Source of the DNA: Limanda limanda
Taxonomy: Eukaryota > Chordata > Actinopteri > Pleuronectiformes > Pleuronectidae
Length of the DNA: 64,000 nucleotides
Reading direction: 5' to 3'
NCBI RefSeq assembly: GCF_963576545.1
Contig: NC_083648.1
Location: forward strand, 26,305,373 to 26,369,372
Of the stretch, positions 22,975-35,403 are shown piece by piece. The notes below the pieces were generated by a model. That model did not search any database. It was given only the letters and a program-made list of their open reading frames with translations, and was not told where the DNA came from. The position numbers and the translations under genes were made by a program. The stretch's first letter is position 1, and every line of letters starts with the position of its first letter.

Positions 22975-23306
22975 CAATTTACCTGGGGGGGGGGGGGGGG
23001 GGGGGGTTGTTGCTCAGGAGGAAGAACGGTCTCCTCTGACCAGAAGGTCAATCCCTGTCTTCCCCATGCCGAAGTGTCCTGGGGAAAGATACTGAACCCA
23101 CAAAATAGCCCCCATCTTATAGAGAAAAGTGCAGTAAATAAAACAGTTACTGCCATTTTGATGATTCTAATTCCTAACACCGGTCTTCTCATGCTCGTTC
23201 AGCAGTAGGAATGTGTGTGAATGGGATGGCAAAAAACTGTACTATAAAGCACTTTGAGTGGCCAAGACTAAAGTGCTATACTGTATATATACAGACCATT
23301 TACCAC
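22975..23306 (+). repeat. tRNA-derived SINE, degenerate, with G22 run
   Basis: Body motif CTTCCCCATGCCGAAGTGTC and tail CTTTGAGTGGCCAAGACTAA...ACAGACCATTTACC match the SINE family. An insertion of roughly 50 bp lies in the middle. The head contains an uninterrupted run of 22 G at 22985-23006 in place of the box A region, which removes the Pol III promoter. Confidence 0.75.
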
Positions 23307-24963
23307 CAAATTCTGTGAGTGGCAAAGGATCACCATTCCGTTTTTGGCACTTTAGTAACAAAATTATCATCTGACACAATTATAAATTATAATGGTTGAT
23401 TTAATAAATCTTTGATACTCGACTAGAGTTAAGAGAAGACTTGATTATGGCTAATTTGAATAGACGGATGGTTGATGTCGTTATCACAAAAGTGTCAGTT
23501 ACATTTTGTGAAAAAGGATTTTTCTCTAAGATGGTGAAACTTTTGTTCTGATTGTTGTCTAACAGCATTCTGCAGATTTGCTGGGTCTTTTTTTACCATG
23601 CCATTTGAAGCTGAAAGGGAACATTTTACAGCTAACTTGGGTGAATTGAATTATGTTTGGTTAGTTGATAAATATCAACCAAATATTTCACACATTTATT
23701 TACATTTAAAACAGAAGTATTCTTCCTCAATTCCTCTTTTTTGTTTTCATTTCACGCTTTATTTTTAGATGTATTTTCCTTTTCCTTAATTTCAACTAAT
23801 TGCAGTTAGTGATAAAAACATCTGAGGACTGTCTGTATTGCTGTGAATACACAATTCAGGGAATACAAAATGACCTATATACTCACAAAGTTTGATAATA
23901 AAGACATAAAAGTAAATTGCATGTAATGAATTATTCTGGAGAGCGACAGCTAAATTTAGGTCTTTTGTGCTCTGTTTCTCATTAACTGTGCCCACAATCA
24001 TGCATACAGGAGACATACCAGCCTGAAGGTCAAGGATATCATGTTGTTGTATAGTCATAAAAATTACTTATCTCAGCAAATCATTGGGGATTTTTATTTT
24101 TTCATCAAACATTTGTAAGAATTTGTAAGATTATTATTGTGGAAAATTTATTGATCAGGCAAAACACATTTTTTCGTTAAAAAAATAGATGCCTTATAGT
24201 TTAATGCCCCATGTATTAGGATTTTCTTTCTGTGCCACTGACCCCCCTTCTCCTTCTGTGTGTGTGTGTGTGTGTGTGTGGGGACAGGATCTCACTGTAG
24301 TCCCTGATTGGCTGTCCTTCATTTACCAGTCACTCTTTGCAGAAACACATGCTTCTCATTTATCATCTGGACCCCAGCTCTTCATCCACTCTTGGCTAGA
24401 TCGCTGTACAACACACTTTTGAAACATTGGCTCATCCTCATGACTTTTTTCAGTTGTGATATTTGTGATTGTTTGCTGTGGAGTAAGCATAGTGAATCTC
24501 ATTGTGTTTTAAGGATCAGTACTCGCCTGTCATTCCGGTTTCAGTGATTTGGCGCTGAAACAGCATACTCTGTTTTTAGTAACATAATTCACGATAAGAT
24601 GACTTGCAGTCGAATGTAGTTCAGCTGTTGCAGTTAGTTAGAGCAGCATATTGCTCATATTGCGAGAAGAGTCAGAGAAACAGGCAGCACACTGATAACC
24701 TAACTACTTTTATACCAGTGTCGGATGTAGAGGTTCTACAGCAGGTCTATTTGAAACAATGACAATGATCTGAATTATTTAAATCACTGCACAAGAAGAC
24801 CTATACCTAAAAGTATGGACTTTTGTTGAATATCCTTCCCCCTCTCCCCTTGTTTTTCACCTGCCTCTACCCAGCCAAATGTTCAAAAAAGACCCGAAAA
24901 GGAGTAGAGCCACTGCTTTTTCAAATAAACATTCTTAAATCCACACAATTTGTTTATGTTATT
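23307..24963. other. intergenic, nothing recognised
   Basis: Ordinary AT-rich sequence with a (GT)n tract at about 24258-24281. No gene or element is supported. Confidence 0.5.
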
Positions 24964-25150
24964 TGTTATGTATTGTTATTCAATTAAGTTTGTTCCCTCG
25001 GGGCCTCCGTAATGCCCCACTGTTTACCCCATTGAATGCTGGGTATTCTCTGTCCTGTGAAACACCGAGTAAAAGGTTGCACGTTAAAATCATCACGGTC
25101 TCCTGACTATCATTCCTGAGTTGTATTAGTATCGAGTGTGCGATACAACA
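24964..25150 (+). repeat. 5' LTR of the Gypsy element
   Basis: 187 bp, TGTTATGTATTG...GATACAACA. It differs from the 3' LTR at two positions that I can see (CCTCCG/CCTGCG and GTGCGA/GTGAGA), about 1% divergence. It carries the element's promoter and polyadenylation functions by family knowledge. Confidence 0.95.
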
Positions 25151-25591
25151 AACTGGCGACGAGGAAGAAACGTTCTCACGTTTTATCGGTTATAATCTTC
25201 GGTGAAAAGTCCGAGTTTCAGCGCCGATCTCCGGTGACGGCGGCCGCTTGAACTGCGTCACAGGACCGGAGCTAGCCACCTGTAGCTACCTGCGGAGCTA
25301 CCTGCTGCTGCTCAAGAGGCAGGAGCGGCCACAGGACGGAGGTTCGCACCTGTCCGGAGCGAAGCGGCGCGAGGAGGACACCGCGAGAGGAGGCGAGGAG
25401 GCGGCCGTGACGTCGCTGCTCAGCCGCGGGAACCCGGTCCCCAGTGAGTGACGCGAGGAAACCGAGGAGGTAGCTGGTGACGAGTTAAGCTTCCAACAGC
25501 ACGTCAGCGGGCGAGGGACAGTTCGCCGCGGGAGAAAAAGGATTCTTCACGAGTGTAAAAGAAAAAAAAGGCAGTGAGTTACAGTGAGACA
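25151..25591 (+). other. leader of the Gypsy element
   Basis: Untranslated leader between LTR and gag, with a GC-rich block (25220-25450). It starts with the primer-binding-site-like TGGCGACGAGG; the tRNA used is not determined. A 67-codon frame at 25248-25451 is a composition effect. Confidence 0.75.
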
Positions 25592-27313
25592 ATGGCAGCA
25601 CTGATTGGAAATATAGGACCATTTGATGAATCTGTGGAACAATGGAGCTCATACACAGAACGTTTTGAGTACTTTGTGTTAGCTAATGGCATCAAAGCAG
25701 AGGTGATTGTGCCAACATTTTTGACTGTCATGGGAGGAAAAACTTTCAATCTACTGCGCAGCCTAGTGACAACTGAAAAGCCTGGTGACAGATGTTATGA
25801 GGAAATAGTGGCTACTTTAAAAGCACATTATTCTCCAAAACCACTTATCATTGCTGAGAGGTTCAGATTCCACAAGAGAAATCAAGAGCAGGGGGAGTCA
25901 ATCTCACAGTTTGTGGCTGTACTGAAACAGTTATCAGAACACTGTGAATTTGGACGTTCTCTAAATGACACTATACGTGATAGGTTAGTGTGTGGCATGC
26001 GCAGTGGGACAATTCAGAAACGTCTATTGACTGAGAGTAACTTAACATTGCAGAAGGCAATAGAAGTGAGTACTTCAATGGAAATGGCAAACAATGATGC
26101 TCAGCAGCTAAGTGCATCAACCCAAGTGCATAAGGTGTCCACGGATTTCAGATACAAAACCGTAGGTGGCAAGCCATGCTATCGCTGTGGGAAACCAGGT
26201 CACCAAGCAGAGGAGTGTTGGTGCAAAGACTTAGACTGCAGAAGTTGTGGCAAAAAGGGTCACATTGAGCGTGTATGTAGAAGCAAAAAGGGACAGTCAA
26301 CCAAAAATACTGAACAAAGGAAAAGTGACTTCATGAAGTACAAAAAGAAAGTGCACAAACTGGAACACACAGAGGAAGACCAAAGTGACACCCCATCTGA
26401 AAGGGAAGAGTCTGTGCATATTTTGTCTTTTTCAGATGATGGTCATGGATACTGGGTTACACCGCTACTGGACGGAAAAGCAGTACGGATGCAAGTGGAC
26501 ACAGGAGCAGCTTTATCCTTGGTGTCTGAGGTTGTATACAAGGAGAAACTACATCACCTCACACCACAGCCAATGAAGATCACGCTGAAAACGTACACTG
26601 GTGAGACTGTTCCAGTGAGAGGAATCGTGACTGTAACAGTGAAGCTCAACAAACAGAAGGTAAAGCTACCACTCTACATTGTGAAGGGCAGTCAGCCAGC
26701 TTTGCTAGGACGCACGTGGCTGGAAAAGATCAAATTAAACTGGCAGGAAATTCATATGGTTGCAAAAGTTGAGAACATAAACCTACAAGGAATATTGAGG
26801 AAACATGCTGAAGTGTTCAAGGGAGAACTTGGTAGTATGAAGGACATAACAGTTAAATTGACAGTGAAACCAAACAGCAAGCCTAAATGCTTCAAAGCCA
26901 GGCCTGTCCCATATGCCATAAAGCCAAAAGTTGAAGCTGAACTAGACAAACTAGTCAAGAGTGAAGTACTGGACCCAGTAAGTGTTAGTGAATGGGCTAC
27001 ACCAGTTGTTCCAGTCATGAAGAAAGACGGATCCATCAGACTTTGTGGCGACTTCAAAGTCACTGTTAACCCCGTCTTGACAGCTGAACAGTATCCATTA
27101 CCCCTCATTGACGATCTGTTTGCTGGTTTAGCTGGAGGACAGAAATTCAGTAAGATAGACTTATGTCAGGCCTATCTTCAAATGCATGTTGACAAAGAGT
27201 CACAAGAACTGTTGACCATAGTGACTCACAAAGGACTGTTCAGGTACCGGAGGCTTCCCTTTGGGATCACCTCAGCCCGGCCTTGTTCCAGAGAGCTATG
27301 GACCAGATACTGA
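25592..27313 (+). pseudogene. Gypsy Gag-protease-RT (N-terminal part)
   Basis: The likely start is the ATG at 25592 (MAALIGNIGPFDESVEQWSS); an in-frame GTG lies 18 bases upstream. Numbered from that Met, residues 1-190 are Gag. Two CCHC zinc knuckles follow (C196/C199/H204/C209 and C216/C219/H224/C229) for RNA packaging. An aspartic protease follows with its active site DTGA at D303. From about residue 430 comes reverse transcriptase (WATPVVPVMKKDGSIRL, then SKIDLCQAYLQM). Gag and Pol share one frame. A one-base loss in a C run near 27275 shifts the frame inside RT at LPFGITSA, so this part ends abnormally at 27313. Confidence 0.92.
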
Positions 27314-28686
27314 GTGGGGTCACCGGTGTCCAGTGTTACCTCGACGACCTTCTCATCACTGGTAAAGACGAACAGGAGCACCTGGGAAACCTTGACGCCG
27401 CACTACAGAGAATGGAGGAGTACGGACTGCGGGTCCGGACGGACAAATGTGAGTTTTTCCAGTCTTCAGTTGAGTACCTGGGCCACATTATCGACGGTGC
27501 TGGGCTGCACAAGGCACCATCTAAGGTAAAAGCTGTCGAGGAAGCTCCTTCCCCACAAAATCTGAGTCAACTGCGATCATTCTTGGGACTACTGACGTAC
27601 TACGCAAAGTTTGTGCCGAACCTATCAAACATGCTAAAACCACTGCATGAACTGTTGAACAAAACCACACAGTGGAAGTGGTCAGACAGATGTGAGGAAG
27701 CGTTTAAGGAAGCTAAAAGAGCCTTAGTCCATTCAGAAGCCCTCACCCACTTCAACCCCGACTTGCCATTACAGTGAGCGTGTGACGCATCGCCTTATGG
27801 TATTGGTTCTGTGATCTCACACATAATGCCATCAGGTGAAGAAAGGGCAATTGCTTTCGCATCACGGACTTTAAGCAAAGCAGAGAGCAAGTATGCACAG
27901 ATAGAGCGTGAAGCACTCTCTATAATCTTCGCAGTAAAGAAATTCCATCAGTTTCTGTTCGGAAAACGATTCACGCTGCTCACAGACCATAGACCACTCA
28001 CCTCCATCTGTGGTCCACACACTGGAATTCCATCGCTCGCAGCCAGCCGCATGCAGCGATGGGCATTACTGTTGTCTGCTCACCAGTATGACATCAAGTA
28101 CAGAAGAGCTGAGCAGCACTGTAATGCAGACGGCCTCTCAAGGATTCCCTTACCTGTCTCACACACGAAGCACTCCGAGGCTAAACTCTTCTACTTCAAG
28201 GAAGTCAGCAACGCCCCAGTTACCTCAGCCCATGTGAAGAAGTTCACCCGCACTGACCCAGCGATGTCTGAGGTCATGGACATTGTCACTCATGGGAGAG
28301 AAAGAGAGCTGTCAGACAGCCTAAAGCCTTACCTGGTGAGGAGGAACGAGCTCACAGTTCAGGCTGGATGTTTGTTATGGGGTTTTCGAGTCATCATCCC
28401 GCCGCCACTGAGAAAGCAGGTGCTTGAGGAACTTCATTCAGGGCACTGTGGCATGGTGCGAATGAAGGAGATGGCGCACAGCTACTTTTGGTGGCCAGGC
28501 TTAGACGCAGCTATCGAAGACAGGGTCAGGTCATGTTCTGCATGTCAAAAGATGAGAAACATGCCTCAGCTAGCGCCACTACACCCATGGGACTTCCCAG
28601 AGGAGCCTTGGCAGAGAGTCCACATAGACTTTGTAGGTCCACTGGAGGATCGTATGTTCTTAGTCGTAGTTGACGCACACAGCTAA
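27283..28686 (+). pseudogene. Gypsy RT (C-terminal part), RNase H, integrase start
   Basis: Continues the polyprotein in the shifted frame. The RT catalytic box appears as YLDDLLI (about 27338-27358), followed by EYLGHIID and the connection. A TGA at 27775-27777 interrupts just before the RNase H start (ACDASPYGIGSV). RNase H continues with FASRTLSKAE and LLTDHRPL. Integrase follows with the zinc-binding segment HSGHCGMVRMKEMAHSYFWW...CSACQ and the first catalytic Asp in VHIDFVGPLE. A TAA at 28684-28686 interrupts again within integrase. Confidence 0.92.
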
Positions 28687-29499
28687 TGGCCAGAGGTCGC
28701 CATAATGAAGAGCACTTCATCAGAGAGAACCATCGAAGAGCTACGGTCCATCTTCAGTCGCTTTGGATTGCCTATGCAACTCGTTAGCGATAACGGCCCA
28801 CAACTGGTGTCTGAAGAGTTCCAGTCATTCATGGAAGCAAACGGAATCCAGCACATCAAGCCAGCTCCATATCATCCCGCCTAGAATCACGAACGGAAAG
28901 ATTTGTGCAGACGATGAAGCAAGCTCTAAAATCATCACAAGGAAACGGATCGCTCAACAAGGGACTAAGCACCTTCCTGTTGACCTACAGAATCACCCCC
29001 CATGCTACAACCAAAGTGGTCCCCGCGTCAGCCATGATGAAAAGACATAGCAAAAGACAGAAGCTTCAGAGCTGGGGAGAGAGTGCTTGCTCGGAACTAC
29101 TGCAAAGGTCCGAAGTGGATACAAGCAACAGTTGTTGCACAAACAGGCCCGGTGTCCTACACAGTTCTAACATCAGAGGACATCATCTGGAGGAGACACG
29201 TGGATCAACTGTTGCCAGGAACCAACCTCAGTGATGACTCAGGTCAAATGGCAAACCCAGAACAGCTACTGGAGCCATTCCATGGGTTTGAGCCATCATC
29301 TGAACATCCACTGCAGCCACCTGAAAACAGGGAAAGTGTTCCCTACTCACCTGAACCTGTGGGGGTGCCTACTCAGGGTACTGTTGCACCCCAGTCTGGG
29401 CATACACCATCACCACTCAGAGACAGTGGGACTGTAGACTTACCCGTACGTCGTTACCCCACAAGAGAACGACGACCCCCTGACAGATTGAACATGTAG
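28687..29499 (+). pseudogene. Gypsy integrase C-terminal part (frameshifted)
   Basis: The catalytic core continues as VSDNGPQLVSEEFQSF. It is broken at a TAG (28882-28884) accompanied by lost bases, right where the third catalytic residue region would lie. Matching sequence resumes in another frame from about 28905 (LLTYRITPHATTK), shifts again near 29060-29085 and runs to the end of the polyprotein at 29499 (RRYPTRERRPPDRLNM). The final 80 residues are Pro-rich, typical of Gypsy integrase tails. Confidence 0.88.
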
Positions 29500-29761
29500 T
29501 CTAGAGACTAACCTCCAAAAGTGGGGCAGAATATACCCCAGGGTTAAGTCTGGGAATTGAGGCAGTCTACCCTCTTTCCCTAGTTCAGGAAATGTTAATA
29601 TGTTCATTTGTTAAATGTTATTTTGTAATATTGTTAAAGTAAAAAGGGACTGTTATATTAAAAAGAAAAAGTTATTTAAGGTTTAAGACTGTTATAAAAG
29701 AATAATCAATACAGTGAATATTACTTTTACTTATGGGGAATTAAAAGTAAAGGGGGAGGAA

Positions 29762-29948
29762 TGTTATGTATTGTTATTCAATTAAGTTTGTTCCCTCGGG
29801 GCCTGCGTAATGCCCCACTGTTTACCCCATTGAATGCTGGGTATTCTCTGTCCTGTGAAACACCGAGTAAAAGGTTGCACGTTAAAATCATCACGGTCTC
29901 CTGACTATCATTCCTGAGTTGTATTAGTATCGAGTGTGAGATACAACA
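29762..29948 (+). repeat. 3' LTR of the Gypsy element
   Basis: 187 bp, nearly identical to 24964-25150. It is preceded by the polypurine tract (29749-29760) and followed by the TTATT target duplication. Confidence 0.95.
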
Positions 29949-29953
29949 TTATT

Positions 29954-31807
29954 GAGGGAAAAATACCAGTTTGTGTAGCATTTCCGTTCAACATGCTTCA
30001 TTTGTGAGAAGGAGTGATCCAAGCAGAAACATATTTTGTGTTCAATAAGCTAGTGATGCCAGACAACCAATACAATCCACTCCAGTGCATCAGAGGTCTG
30101 GTTGATACAGATAATTGATTTGTTTCTTTGGCGTCCATGAGTGAGTCTAACCCAAATGACTGAATAAAATAAGATGCAGGGCACCCTTCACATGAAAGGC
30201 TCAAAATATTGCAACAAGGTCTGGTGTCACATGCTGCGGAGATGTAAAGACTTTGCTAATTGCTGGGGTTACACACAATGCAGCATGTCTTCACTTAAGT
30301 TGCTTTCCTAATGCTTGCAGACATAAGCTGCTGGTTCTAGACTAATGGTGGGTTTTTACCACATGAAAAACCATCATCGTAACACACCAGTCACATGGGA
30401 GCATGTTCAACAGCCTGCAGCTGTGGTGGACATAGTAAAAACTAAAAATGTCTACCATCTACTGGTTCTTCTGATTTCCTCTCAATGCCATCAATTACTC
30501 AAAATACCATCACCCATTAGGCTCTTGCAGTGACACAACAACATCAAATCACAATACTTGTGTACTGAAGGGTTGAGATGGATTAAGGAGAGTCATCGTA
30601 TATCAGTGTGTGTTGCAGAGATAAACAACGATGTTAAAATAGTATTGGCACATTTAAATACAAATGTGGATACATTTTAACCTGGAAAATCTCTTCATCT
30701 AATGTTTCAATCGTGAATCCATGGTTTGTGTTAACTTTGCCACTTCTGTTCTGTTGATGCATTGGAATGTCTGGCATCACTTCTTGTAAATTAATTTGAC
30801 CCTTGACACACAAGGTTCAGCTCAGAGAAAGAGTCATAGTTGTATTAGATAATTAACATAATGTAAAAAATATATATATATATCTTTCATAGTGGTGTTG
30901 GGTCAAAGTCACAACTAGAGGTTTTCTTCATTGTCCATCACAAGGTTCCAGGTTCGTAACATCATCAATGTCAAACTAGTGTTCTGATACAATGCCTTAT
31001 ACAATGAAATATTAAATTACAAATAAATGGTAAGTGGTCTGTCCATGCTCTCTGTTTTCTCAACGCACTTTTATTTTTTTACGGTGCAGTTACTGATATC
31101 TCTTTTCAGTGGCTCATTTCTTGCTGTCTATTCTTACTCCTCTTGTGTTGCCCTGGTCTGTCTCTATCTCAATCACCAGCTCAGATCAGAATATTTATCG
31201 GACTTCTAAGGTTTGATTGGCTGAGTGGCTTCATGTTAGGTGATTTACCAAACTTGCAATTGGTCCAAATTTTATTTCAACTAACAGAATGGCACAAATG
31301 AGCAATGCAACATGTTTTTCCCTTCACTCAAAGAAAAACTGGTTCTTCACAAGTGCTCTGGAGAACCTTTGAGTGCTCTGGGGAACATTTTCTCGCTTTT
31401 TTGCTGTTTATGGTTCTTTGGGGAACTGAATTAAAATGATCATCACGTGAAATCATCTTTTTTGGAGAAATGAAGAATGTAACAACGCAGTTGTGTCTGT
31501 TTCCCGCCCTCTGGTCTGGAGCTGGAGATCAGAGACCTGTTGCTGTTGGTTGAGAGAGTGATCAGCGACCTGGCACACGGCTCTGCATTGCATGCGTTTT
31601 GCGCACCACGGTAAAGAAAAACGCTTCACTTCCTGCGTCCGTCACAAGATGTTGATCCTTGCCTGCTAATTGCGCATTACAGTCCACGCTATCAATTGCA
31701 GATCACACAGGGAAAATTTTATGAAAATCGAATGATAGTTGTAAAACTAAGCTTACTTCCTGTTGCCAGGAGGTGGCGCCATCACTATTATTAAATACAG
31801 ACTAATA
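29954..31807. other. intergenic, nothing recognised
   Basis: AT-rich sequence. A stretch at 31330-31440 repeats GTGCTCTGG(A/G)GAAC motifs, and a short tail-like AATAAATGGTAAGTGGTCTG lies near 31022. No gene or complete element is supported. Confidence 0.45.
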
Positions 31808-33587
31808 GATCGATCAATCAATCAAATTTTATTTGTATAGCCCATATTCACAAATCACAATTCGTCTCATAGGGCTTTAACATGGTGTGACATCCTCTGT
31901 CCTTAACCCTCAGCAAGAGTAAGGAAAAACTACTAAAAACCCTTTCAACAGGTAAAAATACGTAGAAACCTCAGAGAGAGCCACATGTGAGGGATCCCTC
32001 TCCCAGGATGGACAGAAGTGCAATAGATGTCAAGTGTAGGAAAACATCATCGGGATTAAAGTTTTTAGCAGCATCGATGAGGGTAAACATTTTTGAAGGA
32101 TAACTTCAATACTATATGTCAAGCAGTCCTGCTGCATTCATAGTCTCTGGTCAGCAGCCAGCAAGATCACGATCCAGCATCAGGATGAGATCCACTATAG
32201 TCCACAGTCATTGTCCACTGCCGCCAGTTAGGATCCATCATCAGCCGCCGCTTTGGTTGTGGTCTACCACCATCCGATGCCAACGCGACAAAGGATCCGC
32301 CATTCCCACTATGATCAGCCGGCACGATACAGAATCCATCAGACTAGATCCACAATGCAGTGGCCCTGCATCTGCGGGCAATAAGGCACAGAAACTCCGG
32401 GGAAGGGGTCAAGTTAGTAACATGTACTGATGAGATAAGAGTTACTTTGATTTGATAAGGATGGAGAAGAGGAAGGAGAAGCTGGAAAGAGAAGCTCCGT
32501 GTGTCATGTTTCATAAATTCCCTTTGCGTCTTAGCATCATCAGGGGTTTTTGCCATGTAATCAATGATACAATGATACAGGCCGAACTTGAGGGTACACT
32601 GAGGCTCAAGGTAAATCTGGCTGGCTACTGGTTTGTATGGTAGTACGATGAAAACCATGTGGCCCACTCAGTAGATCAGACATCAATACCTCTATGCCTT
32701 TTTAAACTAAACGCTTCCTATTTTGGAACATAGGACCAGTTACTTTCTGCCGCACTAATTAGCTCTAACTATAAGCTTTATCAAAAAGGAAGATTTTAAG
32801 CCTACTCTTAAACGAACAGATTGTGTCTGCTTCCCGAAATGAAAGTGAGAGATTAGTCCACAGGAGTGGGGCTTGATGGCTGACAGCTCTGGCTCCTACT
32901 CTACTTTTAGAGACTTTAGGGACGACAAGTAGGCCTGAGTTCTGGGATCGGAGTGCTCTAGTAGGTTGATAAGGTACTAGCATCTCTTTAAGGTAAAAAG
33001 GGGCCATATTATTAAGGGCCTTGAAGGTGAGGAGGAGAATTTTAAATTCTATTCTTGATTTAACAGGAAGCCAGTGTAGCGATGCTAATACTGGAGAAAT
33101 GTGCTCTCTTTTCTTTTCTTATATTATTTTCCTGGCTAACCTCATACAGCTGATTGGCTACAATTTTTTCTAAGATTTTAGACAGGAAGGGGAGATTTGA
33201 TATTGGCCTGTAATTTGCTAAAACCTCTGAGTCTAGGGTGGGTTTTTTGAGTAGGGGTTTGATTACAGCTATTTTAAAAGACAGTGGTACATAACCTGAT
33301 GACAATGACAGATTGATTGTGTTAAGTAACAAACTATCTATTAGGGGCAGAATTTCTTTAAGTAATTTTGTAGGAATAGGATCTAAGATACAGGTTATTG
33401 GTTTAGAACCTGAGATTATTTTGGTAAAGTGATCACGGGTGATCAGAGAGAAGCTGTCTAAATAATGGAAAAGATTCTCAGCCGTTTCTGAGATCTCAGT
33501 TGTTGGGTGGGTATTAGTGCCAATTGAGGGCAGTAGATGGTTGGTTTTATTTCTAATAGTTAGAATTTTATCATTAAAAAAGGTCAT
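31808..33587 (-). mobile_element. L2-type LINE, 5'-truncated and internally deleted
   Basis: Read on the minus strand, this runs from part of the ORF2 reverse transcriptase (33587-about 33110), through the ORF2 C-terminal domain (about 33105-32765) and a roughly 950-bp 3' UTR, to a GATT-repeat tail (ATCGATCAATCAATCAAATT on plus). The 3' UTR is the same as at 9370-10374 in opposite orientation. The catalytic RT core between the two coding blocks is missing. Confidence 0.88.
32765..33587 (-). pseudogene. L2-type ORF2 (RT and C-terminal domain, deleted core)
   Basis: The first block (33587-33115) reads like the beginning of RT: DPIPTKLLKEILPLIDSLLL, then SGYVPLSFKIAVIKPLLKKP, then LANYRPISNLPFLSKILEK. 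The following motifs, including the YADD catalytic box, are absent. Sequence jumps near 33110 to the C-terminal domain, which reads ASLHWLPVKSRIEFKILLLT and then FREADTICSFKSRLKIFLFD, ending at 32765. ORF2 of a LINE is an endonuclease plus reverse transcriptase; the endonuclease is also missing through 5' truncation. Confidence 0.85.
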
Positions 33588-33600
33588 AAAGATATTGCTA

Positions 33601-34397
33601 TTTAGGCATTAAGGCATGCGTGCCATCGTTGGCACGCAGCGCCATAATCATTGGCACACAGGCGATTTCTTATTAAAGAAATATTCAAAGGTTTTGCCGT
33701 CACGCAGCCTGTATTATTGAGCTTGATCGATGTTAACACCTCCCAGCCACTAGGTGCCAGTAATGTGCCATAGGCTGGATGCCATTTGCCATTAAATAAT
33801 AATAATAATAAGAAGCCTCCCAGCCGGCGCTGCTCACATTTCCCCACATGAATCTCAGTGAATTGCAGCCCCTCAGGTGTATTGGTGATGGCCTTTCCGC
33901 CCTCATGGGCAGAACATTACGGTTTTGTTTTTCATAAGGACCGTGCTGTGTGAACGTTATGTTTGAAAAATGTTGCATGCCGAACGTCCAGTGTTAAGCG
34001 CCACTTTGAAACAAGGCAAGAAAGAAGTTTAGGCTGAAAAAGGAGAATCAATCCAACGTGCATTGTCCAGGTATGGGAAGCAAGCACAAAGTCTCAAAGA
34101 ACTTGACACTGACGAAAACCCTGCGACTGAATCAAGCTTTCGCAATTCTGAATATGTGTATGGTTGGTGGGGTTAATGACCAACTTATTATTGCAATCAT
34201 AATGAGATAAACATGTTTCTTTAAAGTGTTGTTCTATAAAATGCAATATAAATAAATACAATATACAATGACAATCTGTTGGAAATATGAATGCGGTTAA
34301 AAAAAAAAACTTAATATAAAAAATTGTTTATATGGCACACTAAGTAACAAGACATTTTCACATTGGCACCTATTGTGAAAAAGGTTGCCGACCCCTG
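33601..34397 (-). mobile_element. hAT-like fragment with one terminal end
   Basis: The right end reads GGTTGCCGACCCCTG; its complement CAGGGGTCGGCAACC is a typical hAT terminus. Inside are repeated GGCACG/TTGGCAC motifs. The left end is not identifiable, so the element is truncated or its border lies in the adjoining L2. No transposase frame is supported. Confidence 0.5.
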
Positions 34398-35270
34398 ATC
34401 TATACCATGGATGCTCATTCATAGCAATGCATTCAGTTACTCTCTTGAACCTTTTTGGTTTTTAGTTTTAACAGTCTTCCTTTTAATAGTATTAATCAGT
34501 GTGTAATTTTCTTTACAGCATTTGTCTGGGTTACCTGAATGAAGTCACTGTTTTCCATTAAGTCATCATTTTGTAGGTATATCTTTGGACATTTGCTGAT
34601 GGCAGATTATGCTCTAAGTCCATCACTCTACTTTAAATTAAAAAAGACAAACACAAACAATGAAATCAAGATGTGTGGGAAGTGGATCAGATTCCCGCTA
34701 TGTGTTACTGAATATTTGAGAGGTTAATTAACAAAGCCATATTATTTCTCTGTTTTAATTAATATTCCTCAGGTTTGTTTACATATACTGTGGGTATCTC
34801 AAAAGGTTAATTTACTAGCCATTATCCCTGCTTGGCTCTGGACATTTAACTCCCCTGATGAAGCACCCTCTAACTTTGACGTAAATAATCATTTGGAAAC
34901 CTGAGGGATTATGAAGCAGGTTCTTAACTAACTCGATATGAGGTATTCCATTAAAACAAAAGCACAAATTATTTCAAGCTTCTGCAGGACTCTCCTCAGG
35001 AAATTGAACCAAAGTTAATTAAAAATTGTGTTATGAAGTGATACATTTTCTCTCTCATCTCTATCTTTTAGGCGTAAATCAAATTGTCTGCTTTAAATAT
35101 ATTACTTTTATTAGCTTAAAGACAAATAGACACAGATGAAATAACCAATTACACAGTAGAGAGCTTAACATATTTGTATTGCGTAAAGCTTAAATAGATT
35201 TATGTTATCAGTTGCTATACTTTCATATGAAAAATGATATGGCAGCTTGTAAATATTATGCAATCTGCCA
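34398..35270. other. intergenic, nothing recognised
   Basis: AT-rich sequence; no features supported. Confidence 0.5.
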
Positions 35271-35403
35271 CTCTTTGCTGGGGTGCTTAAGTGAGTCTGT
35301 CTTAGTCTAATAACATTAGTGTGCAGAATTAAGCAACTAAAATACAAAGAGAGCATCACATGACCACCCCTCTTTTCAATAACTGCCTTAAGGCTTCCAT
35401 CTA

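Larger units (their letters stand above)
24964..29948 (+). mobile_element. Ty3/Gypsy LTR retrotransposon, structurally complete
   Basis: The 4985-bp element has 187-bp LTRs at both ends and a 5-bp target duplication TTATT (24959-24963 and 29949-29953). It has a leader with a TGGCGACGAGG primer-binding-like site two bases after the 5' LTR, gag-pol coding sequence, and a purine tract AAAGGGGGAGGA just before the 3' LTR. The domain order Gag, zinc knuckles, protease, reverse transcriptase, RNase H, integrase places it in Ty3/Gypsy. The style of the fused Gag-Pol suggests the Mag lineage, but that is inference. At least five disabling changes are present. Confidence 0.95.

Noticed and set aside
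25248..25451. 67-codon frame in the Gypsy leader
   Set aside because: GC-rich leader sequence; no similarity to Gag and not in frame with the main gag start.
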